From contig CAMXIK010000031.1 in NCBI GenBank assembly GCA_947243855.1, positions 1 through 34,614 of the forward strand: DNA of 34,614 nt, in the 5' to 3' direction. Source of the DNA: an uncultured Lachnospiraceae bacterium. GTDB lineage: Bacteria > Bacillota > Clostridia > Lachnospirales > Lachnospiraceae. The position numbers and the translations under genes were made by a program. Shown one piece after another: positions 16,546 to 24,423 of the stretch. Under the pieces are notes generated by a model. The model was not told the DNA's origin and did no database searches. It saw nothing but the letters and a program-made list of their open reading frames with translations. Position 1 is the first letter of the stretch. Every line of letters starts with the position of its first letter.

Positions 16546-16905
16546 TCAGTCCTCATAAATTTCAAGAAATGATGTAATTTTTCCATAAGTATATTCGTCC
16601 TCAATTAAACCAAATTCAGGATCATAGTATTTGCCGTTATAAAATAATACCCAGTGAGTATAACCGCCATTTGCATGAACGGTCAAAATAGAATACTTAT
16701 AAGGCTTAGGATTTTTCTTTGATATCCGAATGTTCCGTTCGGCATGACGAATTTCATATTGGTCAAGTATTTCTATCAGCTGCCCAATACTGGTCGAACC
16801 ACTTGTTTTCATATCCCTTATCACATCATTTATGTCTTTGCCTGTAATCATTGCGATACACGCCTGCCCGCAAGTTTCAAAAGATGGTTGTTTAATCAGT
16901 TCCAT
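16546..16905 (-). CDS. Small C39-like cysteine peptidase domain protein
   Basis: 119-residue protein made of a single papain-like C39 domain. The oxyanion Gln6, nucleophile Cys12 in ETCGQACIAM, His84 in GYTHWVLFYNGKYYDP and Asp95 form the expected order Q-C-H-D. C39 peptidases usually sit at the N terminus of bacteriocin ABC exporters and cut double-glycine leaders. Here there is no transporter, signal peptide or membrane segment, so it may be a free peptidase or a non-catalytic relative. ATG 16905 follows AAAGGAGA. A possible 20-codon reading frame lies 31 bp upstream on the same strand. The low GC content suggests recent acquisition. Confidence 0.75.
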   Translation of the reverse strand: MELIKQPSFETCGQACIAMITGKDINDVIRDMKTSGSTSIGQLIEILDQYEIRHAERNIRISKKNPKPYKYSILTVHANGGYTHWVLFYNGKYYDPEFGLIEDEYTYGKITSFLEIYED

Positions 16906-16936
16906 AAATTTCTCCTTTATTCCAATGTTGGCTGCA

Positions 16937-16999
16937 CTATGAAAAATCCGTGTGTAAGTTTCCGCTTGTTACTGCATTCACAGAAGCAAACACGTCCAT
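16937..16999 (-). CDS. Possible 20-residue small ORF upstream of the C39-like gene
   Basis: An ATG at 16999 opens a 20-codon frame ending in TAG at 16937-16939, with AAGGAAGG about 10 bp upstream. The peptide begins MDVFASVNAV and contains no double-glycine leader. It could be a leader peptide, a small peptide product or chance. The only support is the ribosome site and its position just before the C39-like gene. Confidence 0.25.
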   Translation of the reverse strand: MDVFASVNAVTSGNLHTDFS

Positions 17000-17131
17000 G
17001 TATGTAATTCCTTCCTTGTCATAGTTATTCTACCATACAAGCCAACATAATTCCATTGAAGTATAAGAATTGAGATAGATTCAATAGAAGAGGAAATGGG
17101 TACTATTATGAGATATACATAAAAAACCCTC

Positions 17132-17160
17132 TGTACAAATTTCCTAAAATGTCATAAAAT
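17132..17160 (+). promoter_or_regulatory. Possible promoter of the HPr-like gene
   Basis: TGTACA (17132-17137, 4 of 6) and TAAAAT (17155-17160, 5 of 6) are separated by 17 bp, about 100 bp before the start codon. The match is moderate and no better candidate is seen in the 350-bp gap. Confidence 0.35.
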
Positions 17161-17181
17161 CATAAAAAAGGGGAGAATCCT

Positions 17182-17233
17182 CTGCCGGCAGGGCAGGGAC
17201 GGAATTCATACCGCGATACTTGGAATCAGGCAG
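17182..17233 (+). promoter_or_regulatory. Structured leader of the HPr-like gene with competing CTGCC/GGCAG pairs
   Basis: The palindrome CTGCCGGCAG (17182-17191) is followed by two more GGCAG copies (17192-17196 and 17229-17233). One CTGCC can pair with any of three GGCAG copies, so alternative stems are possible before the ribosome site at about 17247. I do not recognise a known riboswitch. The rest of the 16906-17260 gap shows nothing else I can name apart from the small frame on the minus strand. Confidence 0.3.
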
Positions 17234-17260
17234 ATATTTTGGGAAAGAGGAGGTGTGGAG

Positions 17261-17494
17261 ATGAAGACGTATATGCTGGACTTAAATTCCATTGACAAAG
17301 TCAAGGGATTTGTGAGTGCGATTGAAAAATTCGATGGTTATTTTGATATGGCCACGGGAAGATATGTAGTTGACGCAAAGTCTATCATGGGTATTTTTTC
17401 CATGGATCTATCAAAGAAGGTTGAATTTCGGATTTTGGAAACGAACGCGCAGATCTCGGAGGTGGAGGCAGCGATCGCGCCCTATCTTGCATAA
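17261..17494 (+). CDS. HPr-like protein lacking the phosphocarrier histidine (Crh-like)
   Basis: 77-residue HPr-fold protein. The regulatory serine loop is intact: DAKSIMGIFSMDL, with Ser41 at the position of HPr Ser46. The phosphocarrier histidine motif (I-H-A-R-P-A in HPr) is replaced by IDKVKG, so it cannot relay phosphate in the PTS. This is the pattern of Crh, a partner of CcpA in carbon catabolite control, which is phosphorylated only on serine by HprK. It may be a Crh-like regulator; binding to CcpA is an inference. ATG 17261 is favoured by AGAGGAGG 7 bp upstream over the GTG at 17255. The gene stands alone, ended by a bidirectional terminator shared with rmuC. Confidence 0.85.
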   Translation: MKTYMLDLNSIDKVKGFVSAIEKFDGYFDMATGRYVVDAKSIMGIFSMDLSKKVEFRILETNAQISEVEAAIAPYLA

Positions 17495-17539
17495 TGGTAC
17501 ATAAGGAAAGCAGCAGGGTGATTGCTGCAAAAAAGGAAA

Positions 17540-17572
17540 CGGCTGCCGATGTGTCTTGCACATGGACAGCCG
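17540..17572. terminator. Bidirectional terminator between the HPr-like gene and rmuC
   Basis: Stem 17540-17553 pairs with 17559-17572 (CGGCTG and ATGTG blocks paired, one short internal mismatch) around a 5-nt loop. CTTTTTCT follows on the plus strand, and TTTCCTTTTTT follows on the minus strand. It lies only 7 bp from the rmuC stop. Confidence 0.8.
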
Positions 17573-17578
17573 CTTTTT

Positions 17579-18862
17579 CTATTCAACTGATTCGTCGCCG
17601 ATCTCTTCCAGCGCAGTCTGGAGGGGCGTATCTGCGTCTGTTAATTCCTCCACGCCCCGCAGGGTGCGGTTGATTGCCCGCGTACGCCTGCCGACAATGT
17701 CGGAGAGCGTCTTGTCGGCAGTCTGAATCTGTTTCTGCGCCTTGTCAAGCATATCTCCAAACTTGATAAATTCTGACTTCACGGCACGGAGCGTATCCCA
17801 TACTTCCTGTGAGCGCTGTTCGATCGCAAGCGTCTTAAAGCCCATTTGCAGGGAGGAAAGAAACGCGGAGAGCGTTGTCGCGCCGACGGCCGTGATTTTA
17901 TATTTATCACGAAGCTCCTCAAATAAAGCCGCATTCTGGACGACTTCGGCGTACAGTCCTTCCGTGGGCAAAAACATCAACGCAAAATCGGTGGTCTTTG
18001 GAGGCACGATATATTTGTCATGAATCTCCTTGGCAAAAGCGCGTATTTTAATGGTGAGGGAACGACGCGCTTCGTCGATGGCCTGTTTGTCTTCGGCGTC
18101 GATCAGCCGGTTATAATCCTCGATAGGGAATTTACTGTCAATTGGCAAAAGCAGTGGGGTATCCCCATTGCCGGGAAGTTTGACGGCAAATTCGACGCGT
18201 TTCCCGTCTGTAATTTCCACGTTGGTTTCATACTGCGTCGGCGCAAGAATATCGGCGAGCAGCATCTCAAGGCGGACTTCTCCGTAAGTACCGCGCTCTT
18301 TTACGTTCGTAAGGGCATTTTTCAGCGACTTCGCATCGGCGGCGAGCGCTTTCATTTCGCCAAGCCCTTGTCCCACGCTTTCTAATTGTTTGCTGACCAG
18401 CTCAAAGGACTGGGCAAGGCGGGTTTCCAGTGTTTTCTGTAATTTTTCATCTACGACGCCCTGTATCTGTTCCAGCCGCTTTTCATTGCTTTCCTGTAAG
18501 GCGTTCATTCTTCTTTCGAGCGTGGCGTTGATTTTTTCAATATTTTCCGTATTCGCGCGCTGGATGGAAGAAAGGCGGTTGTCAACCTGCTCGCCAAAGG
18601 TATGGAGTTGGCTGTTGACCTCGCTGCGGTTTGATGACAGGGTATCTTGGATGCTTTTTTGAATCACGCCGAAGCGTTCGAACTGCTCCGTGGCGCCGTT
18701 TGCAATTTGCTTTTGTACATCGTTTCGCTGTTCTTCCGCGCTGTGTTTTAACAGAGACGTTATTTTTTTGAGATCGGATTTTCTGCGTCCTGTAAGTTGC
18801 AGCAGGATGACGATGAAAAGCAGAACGATGATTAGAATATTTAAAATTTCTGTCAAGCCCAT
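17579..18862 (-). CDS. rmuC: DNA recombination protein RmuC family
   Basis: 427-residue protein. An N-terminal hydrophobic helix (about residues 5-22, ILIIVLLFIVILLQL) anchors it to the membrane. A long coiled-coil region follows (about 30-190), then the conserved RmuC domain (about 190-400) with the nuclease-like core (VEFAVKLPG, LLPIDSKFPIEDYNRL, VPPKTTDFALMFLPTEGLYAE). RmuC proteins limit inverted-repeat recombination in E. coli and are predicted PD-(D/E)XK nucleases; the exact role is unsettled. ATG 18862 has GGGGAGAAA upstream and a good promoter. It is a single gene. Confidence 0.92.
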   Translation of the reverse strand: MGLTEILNILIIVLLFIVILLQLTGRRKSDLKKITSLLKHSAEEQRNDVQKQIANGATEQFERFGVIQKSIQDTLSSNRSEVNSQLHTFGEQVDNRLSSIQRANTENIEKINATLERRMNALQESNEKRLEQIQGVVDEKLQKTLETRLAQSFELVSKQLESVGQGLGEMKALAADAKSLKNALTNVKERGTYGEVRLEMLLADILAPTQYETNVEITDGKRVEFAVKLPGNGDTPLLLPIDSKFPIEDYNRLIDAEDKQAIDEARRSLTIKIRAFAKEIHDKYIVPPKTTDFALMFLPTEGLYAEVVQNAALFEELRDKYKITAVGATTLSAFLSSLQMGFKTLAIEQRSQEVWDTLRAVKSEFIKFGDMLDKAQKQIQTADKTLSDIVGRRTRAINRTLRGVEELTDADTPLQTALEEIGDESVE

Positions 18863-18893
18863 TATGATTTCTCCCCTTTCTGTCTAAAATGTA

Positions 18894-18922
18894 ATTATAC
18901 TATGAGTGACGCCATATTTCAA
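18894..18922 (-). promoter_or_regulatory. Promoter of rmuC
   Basis: On the minus strand, TTGAAA (18917-18922) and a perfect TATAAT (18894-18899) are separated by 17 bp, about 31 bp before the start codon. Confidence 0.7.
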
Positions 18923-18960
18923 CGCGCCGGAAATGGAGCGAAATTCCCATGCGGACGGAT

Positions 18961-18989
18961 TTGCCTTTCGGCGGTATTTGTGCTAAGAT
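18961..18989 (+). promoter_or_regulatory. Promoter of the SUF-like / lipid operon
   Basis: TTGCCT (18961-18966) and TAAGAT (18984-18989) are separated by 17 bp, about 64 bp before the SufC-like start codon. Each box has two mismatches at most. No obvious IscR or Fur site is seen. Confidence 0.5.
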
Positions 18990-19052
18990 ATCCTATTAAG
19001 GACCTTTCCCAGACAAAGCGTCGGGGAGGTTCAGTACAGACGGAGGTTTCGT

Positions 19053-19781
19053 ATGCTGGAGCTTAGGAATGTCTCTTTTCAGGCGGAGAATGAGGATGAT
19101 GGAAAAGAGATCGAAATATTGAGAGACATCAGCCTGACGATAGAGGATCGGTTTGTGGCTGTTACTGGACCCAACGGAAGCGGAAAATCCACGCTTGCCA
19201 AGATTGTGGCAGGGATTCTGACGCCTACGGATGGCCGGATTTTTTTGGATGGCGTTGATATTACGGAAAAATCCATTACGGAACGGGCAAAGCTGGGGAT
19301 CGGATTTGCCTTTCAACAGCCGGTTCGTTTTAAGGGGATTACCGTGAAAGACTTACTTTCCATTGCGGCCGGGAAGGATACGGACATGGCGGAGATTTGT
19401 TCCATGCTTTCGGAGGTAGGTCTTTGTGCCAGAGATTATGTAAACCGAGAAATCAATGCGAGCCTCTCGGGCGGCGAACTGAAACGGATCGAGATCGCCA
19501 TGATTATGGCAAGGAAAAGCAGGCTGGCTATTTTTGACGAGCCGGAGGCGGGGATTGATCTGTGGAGTTTCCAGAGCCTGATCCGTGTCTTTGAAAAGAT
19601 GCATCAGGAGACGAAAGGAACGATTTTGATCATTTCCCATCAGGAGAGAATTTTAAACATTGCCGATCAGATTGTGCTTCTTTCGGACGGCAGGGTTGAG
19701 AAGGTTGGCAGCAGGGAAGAAATGATACCGGAGCTTTTGGGAGCCGGGCGGCCCTGCCGGACGTTAGCCGATAAATTCTAG
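19053..19781 (+). CDS. SufC-like ABC ATPase of a SUF-like minimal Fe-S assembly system
   Basis: 242-residue ABC ATPase of the SufC type. It has Walker A GPNGSGKST, signature LSGGELKRIEIA (compare LSGGEKKRNEI in SufC), Walker B LAIFDEPEAGID and H-loop IISHQ. SufC drives assembly of iron-sulfur clusters on its SufB/D scaffold partner. Only one scaffold gene follows (12 bp later), and there is no sufS, sufU or sufD. This two-gene layout matches the SUF-like minimal system (SMS) described for clostridia and archaea. Membrane transport is unlikely since no permease is present. ATG 19053 follows GGAGG. Confidence 0.88.
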   Translation: MLELRNVSFQAENEDDGKEIEILRDISLTIEDRFVAVTGPNGSGKSTLAKIVAGILTPTDGRIFLDGVDITEKSITERAKLGIGFAFQQPVRFKGITVKDLLSIAAGKDTDMAEICSMLSEVGLCARDYVNREINASLSGGELKRIEIAMIMARKSRLAIFDEPEAGIDLWSFQSLIRVFEKMHQETKGTILIISHQERILNIADQIVLLSDGRVEKVGSREEMIPELLGAGRPCRTLADKF

Positions 19782-19793
19782 GAGTGAGAGATT

Positions 19794-20711
19794 ATGGATG
19801 TAATACAACAGGAGCTGCTTACACAGGTAGCGGGCTTGCATGAGGTGCCGGAGGGCGCATACAATATCCGCGCCAACGGCGAAATGGCAGGGAGAAATAC
19901 GACGGCCAACATTGACATTATCACAAAAGAAGACCGGTCGGGGATCGATATTCGGATCAAACCGGGAACAAAGTCGGAGAGTGTGCATATCCCGGTGGTC
20001 CTAAGTAAGAGCGGATTAAAAGAGAGCGTATACAACGATTTCTTTGTGGGAGAGGACTGTGACGTTACCATTATAGCCGGCTGCGGCATTCACAACAGCG
20101 GGCCGGACGACTCGGCCCATTCTGGGATTCACCGCTTTTTTGTGGAGAAAAACGCGAAGGTGAGATATGTGGAAAAGCATTACGGCTCCGGGGACGGAAG
20201 CGGGGAGAGGATCATGAATCCCACCACGGAAATTCATCTTGCCGAGGGCGCGTCTTTGGAAATGGAAACAGTGCAGATCAAAGGAATCGACTCTACCATG
20301 AGGGCTACAAACGCCGAGGTGGCGCAGGGCGCAAGTCTGATTATCAAAGAAAAAATCATGACCCATGGAAAACAGCACGCAGAGACAGATTTTAAGGTGG
20401 ATATGACGGGGGCGGATTCTTCGGTCAATCTGATTTCAAGGTCGGTGGCAAAAGGGCAGTCCAGTCAGGTGTTTCGAAGCAGGATTGTGGGAAATGCAAG
20501 CTGTCACGGACACAGCGAATGCGACGCCATTATTATGGACGAGGCCAGCGTCAGCGCGATTCCAGAATTGACGGCCAACGATATCGACGCAAATTTGATT
20601 CACGAGGCGGCGATCGGCAAGATCGCGGGAGAACAACTGATTAAGCTCATGACGCTTGGCCTTACGGAGAAGGAAGCGGAAGAGCAGATTGTAAACGGGT
20701 TTTTGAAATGA
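19794..20711 (+). CDS. SufB/SufD-like Fe-S scaffold protein (minimal form)
   Basis: 305-residue scaffold, much shorter than E. coli SufB (about 495) or SufD (about 420). It keeps the beta-helix core (CDVTIIAGCGIHNSG, repeated hydrophobic strands) and the C-terminal catalytic region: CHGHSECDAIIMDEASVSAIPEL, then HEAAIGKIAGEQLIKLMTLGL. The latter holds the conserved His of SufB HEAxxGK and a cysteine-rich motif likely to bind the nascent cluster. It should form a complex with the SufC-like ATPase encoded 12 bp upstream. Its stop overlaps the start of cls (ATGA), so translation of the two is coupled. Confidence 0.88.
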   Translation: MDVIQQELLTQVAGLHEVPEGAYNIRANGEMAGRNTTANIDIITKEDRSGIDIRIKPGTKSESVHIPVVLSKSGLKESVYNDFFVGEDCDVTIIAGCGIHNSGPDDSAHSGIHRFFVEKNAKVRYVEKHYGSGDGSGERIMNPTTEIHLAEGASLEMETVQIKGIDSTMRATNAEVAQGASLIIKEKIMTHGKQHAETDFKVDMTGADSSVNLISRSVAKGQSSQVFRSRIVGNASCHGHSECDAIIMDEASVSAIPELTANDIDANLIHEAAIGKIAGEQLIKLMTLGLTEKEAEEQIVNGFLK

Positions 20712-22240
20712 GAAAATTTTTACAGTATGCATTAAACCGAGTGGTGATTACGGCAGTCATTGTGCTGATGCAGATATGCTTTTTCCTGCTTATTTTGCTG
20801 CGGTGGGGAAGCGATTATCTGTGGTTTTCCATGGTGCTGCGCTTTATTACCATGTGGGCGGTAATTTATATTATATGGCGGCCCAACAATCCGGCCGTAA
20901 AGCTGGCGTGGATTGTGCCCATTTTGCTGTTCCCGCTGTTTGGCGGGGTGATGTACATGCTTTTCGGTCATGTGATCGTGCCAAAAAAGCTGCGGGAGAG
21001 CATGGAGCGGACGCAGGAATTGGTAAAAAAGAGTCTGGAACAGGACGAACACGTTTTGGAAGCTTTGGAAAAAGAGGATTTGACGGTGGCAAACCAGAGC
21101 CGTTATATTACGTCCTATGCGCTGACGCCTGTATGGAATCACACGGACTCCGCCTATTTTCCGAACGGGGAGTCATGGTGGAAGAGCCTGCTGGCTGATC
21201 TGGAAAAAGCTGAACACTTCATTTTCCTTGAATTTTTTATTATAAAAGAAGGGGCGATGTGGAATGAGATCCTTGCCGTTTTGGAACGGAAAGCGAAAGA
21301 GGGCGTAGACGTCAGGTTAATTTATGACGATGTGGGATGCGTGTTCCTGCTGCCAAAATATTATGACCGGATATTGGAAAAGAAGGGGATTAAGTGCGTG
21401 GCTTTTAACAGGCTGGTGCCCTTTCTGTCTCTGGTGTTAAATAACAGGGATCACAGAAAGATTGTGGTGGTCGATGGAAAAACAGCCTACACCGGCGGAA
21501 TCAACCTGTCCGATGAATATATCAACTATGAACATCCTTATGGGGACGACTGGAAGGATGTAGGAGTCCGCATGGAGGGACCGGCGGTCTGGAATTTCAC
21601 GGTTATGTTTTTACAGATGTGGAATATGTCCCGTTACTCGGAGGAGGATTACGGCAGATTCCGTCATGAGTTTACGAATCCGCCCGCTGTGGACGGTTAC
21701 GTGCAGCCTTATGTGGACACGCCTCTGGACGACGAGGTTTTGGGGGAAAACGTTTACTTGAATATGATCGGCGGCGCGAAGCGTTATATCTGGATCTATA
21801 CCCCTTATTTTGTCACGGACAATGAAATGCTTACCGCCTTGAAACTTGCCGCGAAGCGGGGCGTAGACGTGCGTATCTTGACGCCCGGTGTGCCGGATAA
21901 GAAGTTTGTCTACTGGCTGACTCAATCGAATTACCAACCGCTGATTCAGGCGGGAGTCGGGATTTACCAGTATACGCCCGGTTTTATTCATGCAAAATGC
22001 GTGCTTGTGGACGACGAGACGGCGGTGGTGGGTACCATCAATTTTGATTACAGAAGCTTTTATCATCATTTTGAATGCGGCGTTTTTCTTTACCGGACGC
22101 AGGCGGTGGAAGAGCTGAAAAAAGATATGGAGGAGACTTTCTCTGTCTCGGAACAGATTACGTTGGAATGGTGTAAAGAGAAATTTGTAAAGACCAATAT
22201 TATTGGTCCGGTTCTGAAACTCCTTTCGCCGTTATTGTAG
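20708..22240 (+). CDS. cls: Cardiolipin synthase
   Basis: 510-residue phospholipase D-family enzyme that joins two phosphatidylglycerols into cardiolipin in the cytoplasmic membrane. Two N-terminal membrane helices (about 10-33 and 38-80) are followed by two HKD motifs: HRKIVVVD in NRDHRKIVVVDGKTAYTGG (about residue 247) and HAKCVLVD in FIHAKCVLVDDETAVVGT (about residue 424). Length and layout fit the Firmicutes ClsA type. The start codon overlaps the stop of the Fe-S scaffold gene by 4 bp, and plsC follows 34 bp later, so all four genes form one operon. Confidence 0.93.
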   Translation: MRKFLQYALNRVVITAVIVLMQICFFLLILLRWGSDYLWFSMVLRFITMWAVIYIIWRPNNPAVKLAWIVPILLFPLFGGVMYMLFGHVIVPKKLRESMERTQELVKKSLEQDEHVLEALEKEDLTVANQSRYITSYALTPVWNHTDSAYFPNGESWWKSLLADLEKAEHFIFLEFFIIKEGAMWNEILAVLERKAKEGVDVRLIYDDVGCVFLLPKYYDRILEKKGIKCVAFNRLVPFLSLVLNNRDHRKIVVVDGKTAYTGGINLSDEYINYEHPYGDDWKDVGVRMEGPAVWNFTVMFLQMWNMSRYSEEDYGRFRHEFTNPPAVDGYVQPYVDTPLDDEVLGENVYLNMIGGAKRYIWIYTPYFVTDNEMLTALKLAAKRGVDVRILTPGVPDKKFVYWLTQSNYQPLIQAGVGIYQYTPGFIHAKCVLVDDETAVVGTINFDYRSFYHHFECGVFLYRTQAVEELKKDMEETFSVSEQITLEWCKEKFVKTNIIGPVLKLLSPLL

Positions 22241-22274
22241 GGAAGGAGACAGCTTTCTTGGAACGGAGGAAATT

Positions 22275-22988
22275 ATGATTCGGTTTATTAAGGTGATCCT
22301 GTGGAATCTGCCAAGAATCTACATGGTTCCCAAAATGGCATATAAGGCGAAACATGCGCAGCATTATGGCGAGGAAGCCTGCTATGCTTATGCGAGGCTG
22401 GCCATCAAGCGTATGATGCGCGCCGGACATATCACGACAAAAAAATATGGCGTGGAAAATCTGCCGGGAGAAGGCGGTTACATCTTAACGCCGAATCATC
22501 AGGGAAAATACGACGCGCTGGGAATTATGATATCCCACGACAAACCCTGTTCGGTGGTGATCGACGATGCAAAGTCCCACGGTTTTTTGGTGAAGCAGTT
22601 CATTGATCTGGTACGGGGGAAACGCTTGAAGAAGGATGATACCAAACAATCCATAGGCATTATCAAGGAATTGGCCGAGGATACGAAGAAAGGACGGCGT
22701 TTTATTATATTTCCGGAAGGCGGGTATCATCACAATCATAATACGGTGGGAGAATTTAAGCCCGGCTGTTTTAAGAGCGCGGTGAAAGCCAGAGTGCCGA
22801 TTGTGCCGGTGGCGCTGATCGACTCCTATAAGGTGTTTGAAGAGTGGACGCTCAGAAAGGTGGAGACGCAGGTTCATTTTTTAAAGGCAATCCCCTACGA
22901 GGAGTACAAGGGAATGACCACCACGGAGATTGCGGAGATGGTGAGAGACAGAATCGTAAATAGAATCAGCGAGGTGAGTCCGGCCTGA
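22275..22988 (+). CDS. plsC: 1-acyl-sn-glycerol-3-phosphate acyltransferase family protein
   Basis: 237-residue PlsC-type acyltransferase, expected to make phosphatidic acid from lysophosphatidic acid. It has the catalytic HX4D motif in NHQGKYD (His75, Asp80) and the substrate motif FPEGG (146-150, usually FPEGT), followed by KPGCFKSAVKARVPIVPVAL. An N-terminal hydrophobic stretch may contact the membrane. It is the last gene of the SUF-like/cls operon and ends 6 bp before the stop of the convergent tmcAL; no terminator hairpin is seen between them. The substrate assignment is from family knowledge. Confidence 0.87.
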   Translation: MIRFIKVILWNLPRIYMVPKMAYKAKHAQHYGEEACYAYARLAIKRMMRAGHITTKKYGVENLPGEGGYILTPNHQGKYDALGIMISHDKPCSVVIDDAKSHGFLVKQFIDLVRGKRLKKDDTKQSIGIIKELAEDTKKGRRFIIFPEGGYHHNHNTVGEFKPGCFKSAVKARVPIVPVALIDSYKVFEEWTLRKVETQVHFLKAIPYEEYKGMTTTEIAEMVRDRIVNRISEVSPA

Positions 22989-22994
22989 TCAATT

Positions 22995-24242
22995 TTATAG
23001 TTTCACAATTGGCTTTTTGTATTCGTTTATTTCCGCAGAAGGGTCATCGTTTGGAAATTTATAGCGCACAATACCCTGATAAATATGGCTTGCATAGATA
23101 TCCTTTTCTAACATGAGAAGGCCGGTCTGTGCAAGCTGTTTTTCTGCGTCCGCAAGCTTGGAGAGAAGAGGAATCTGCGCTTTTTTCTTGATGTCGGAAA
23201 GAAGTGCGGAGGCGCTTTCACGAAATCCCAGCATACGGGCATAAAAAACATAACCTTCCTCCGCGTAGCGGGCAAGATCTTCCTGCGTGATCGTTAACAG
23301 AATATGTAGAAGGCTGCGGGAAATCCTTGTGTAAGTTCTGTTTTTGGATTTTATCTGGTCGCAGAAAGAACGGAAATCCCGGTAATGCGGTAAAAATTTG
23401 AGAATGCGGTCCGAGAGCTCCCTGTCAATATCCGGATAATCCGTAAAGCCGGAAGCTTCTCTGGAGAGCAGACTGTAATGCACCAGTAAAGAGAGGTCGT
23501 CCGGAAAGACCGGATAGGATTTCAGATAAGCTTCTTCCATCAGTTTCAGGGAGGCCGCTGGGATCTGTTTTGCAAGACCGTCGGAAGCGCCCGCCTGCCG
23601 CAGGGATTCCCGGATGGCCATGGCGGAACAGAACGTATTTTCCAGACTGTTGTCATGGTAGGAGGAGCCTATGCGTTTTACCGTGTAGGGTGAAATTTTG
23701 CTGCCGCAGGAAAGAAGCGCCTTGCAGTATTCGATCCCAAGAATGTTATTGGGACTTGTCAGAATATTCGTGTAGGCCGTTAAATGAGGCGCGGAGGCTT
23801 CCAGCGCAGTGTTTCGTGCCTGTGGATAGGTGTGGCCTAGCCGCATTTCCCGGGTTAGGGTTTCTTGAAAGACGGGAGTCTCATGGAGCAGCTCTTTGGC
23901 GAAGTCCATAAGAAGCTTAATGTCGCCGCATTCGCTGCCAAAGCAGAGAGAGTCCACAACGCCCAGTTTGTCGAGAAGGGAGACGGCGCCTTTTGCAAAC
24001 GTTTCCGCGCTGCTTAAGGCGTAGCAGACAGGCAGTTCCAGAACCAGATCTGCACCGTTTATAAGGGCGCATTCAGCCCGCAGATATTTGTCCATCAGGG
24101 CGGGCGCCCCGCGCTGCACAAAATCACCGCTCATGACTACGACACAATAGTCGGCGCCAGCCAGCTCCTTTGCGCGTTTGATCTGATAGGCATGCCCGTT
24201 GTGAAACGGATTGTATTCCGCGATGATACCGACCGTTTTCAT
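22995..24242 (-). CDS. tmcAL: tRNA(Met) cytidine acetate ligase (nucleotidyltransferase)
   Basis: 415-residue enzyme of the TmcAL (YlbM) family, which activates acetate with ATP and acetylates the wobble cytidine of elongator tRNA-Met. The nucleotidyltransferase motif HNGH (14-17, within EYNPFHNGHAYQI) and the segment VVMSGDFVQRGAPAL are clear, and the length fits. ATG 24242 has GGAGAGGA upstream; the frame extends eight codons further but those lack a ribosome site. It is divergent from pta, a conserved neighbour in clostridia. The link may be acetate, which is its substrate and the product of pta-ackA. A 13-bp inverted repeat lies in the shared upstream region. Confidence 0.92.
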   Translation of the reverse strand: MKTVGIIAEYNPFHNGHAYQIKRAKELAGADYCVVVMSGDFVQRGAPALMDKYLRAECALINGADLVLELPVCYALSSAETFAKGAVSLLDKLGVVDSLCFGSECGDIKLLMDFAKELLHETPVFQETLTREMRLGHTYPQARNTALEASAPHLTAYTNILTSPNNILGIEYCKALLSCGSKISPYTVKRIGSSYHDNSLENTFCSAMAIRESLRQAGASDGLAKQIPAASLKLMEEAYLKSYPVFPDDLSLLVHYSLLSREASGFTDYPDIDRELSDRILKFLPHYRDFRSFCDQIKSKNRTYTRISRSLLHILLTITQEDLARYAEEGYVFYARMLGFRESASALLSDIKKKAQIPLLSKLADAEKQLAQTGLLMLEKDIYASHIYQGIVRYKFPNDDPSAEINEYKKPIVKL

Positions 24243-24260
24243 GATTGATTCCTCTCCCCG

Positions 24261-24318
24261 AAACAATACAAATTTTACTGTAAACAGTGTATCACAAGGC
24301 GGCGGATTTGTATTGTTT
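24261..24318. repeat. 13-bp perfect inverted repeat between tmcAL and pta
   Basis: AAACAATACAAAT (24261-24273) recurs in reverse complement as ATTTGTATTGTTT (24306-24318), with 32 bp between. Inside lies a second palindrome, ACTGTAAACAGT (24277-24288). The plus-strand copy is followed by more T residues. It could be a pair of operators for a regulator acting on both genes or an AT-rich stem. Confidence 0.6.
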
Positions 24319-24345
24319 TTTATAAGGAACAGAGGAGAAAATCCC

Positions 24346-24374
24346 TTGTAATAAAAATGGGAATTAGGTATGAT
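24346..24374 (+). promoter_or_regulatory. Promoter of pta-ackA
   Basis: TTGTAA (24346-24351) and TATGAT (24369-24374) are separated by 17 bp, 50 bp before the pta start codon at 24424. Each box has one or two mismatches. Confidence 0.6.
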
Positions 24375-24423
24375 TAAAGATAAATATAAGCAATATAGGG
24401 ATTGGGAGAAGGAGGGTATAGTT

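Noticed and set aside
19053..20711. ABC exporter of the SufC-like ATPase type
   Set aside because: The neighbour is a SufB/D-like scaffold with the HEAAIGK motif and no membrane segments, so an Fe-S assembly role fits better.
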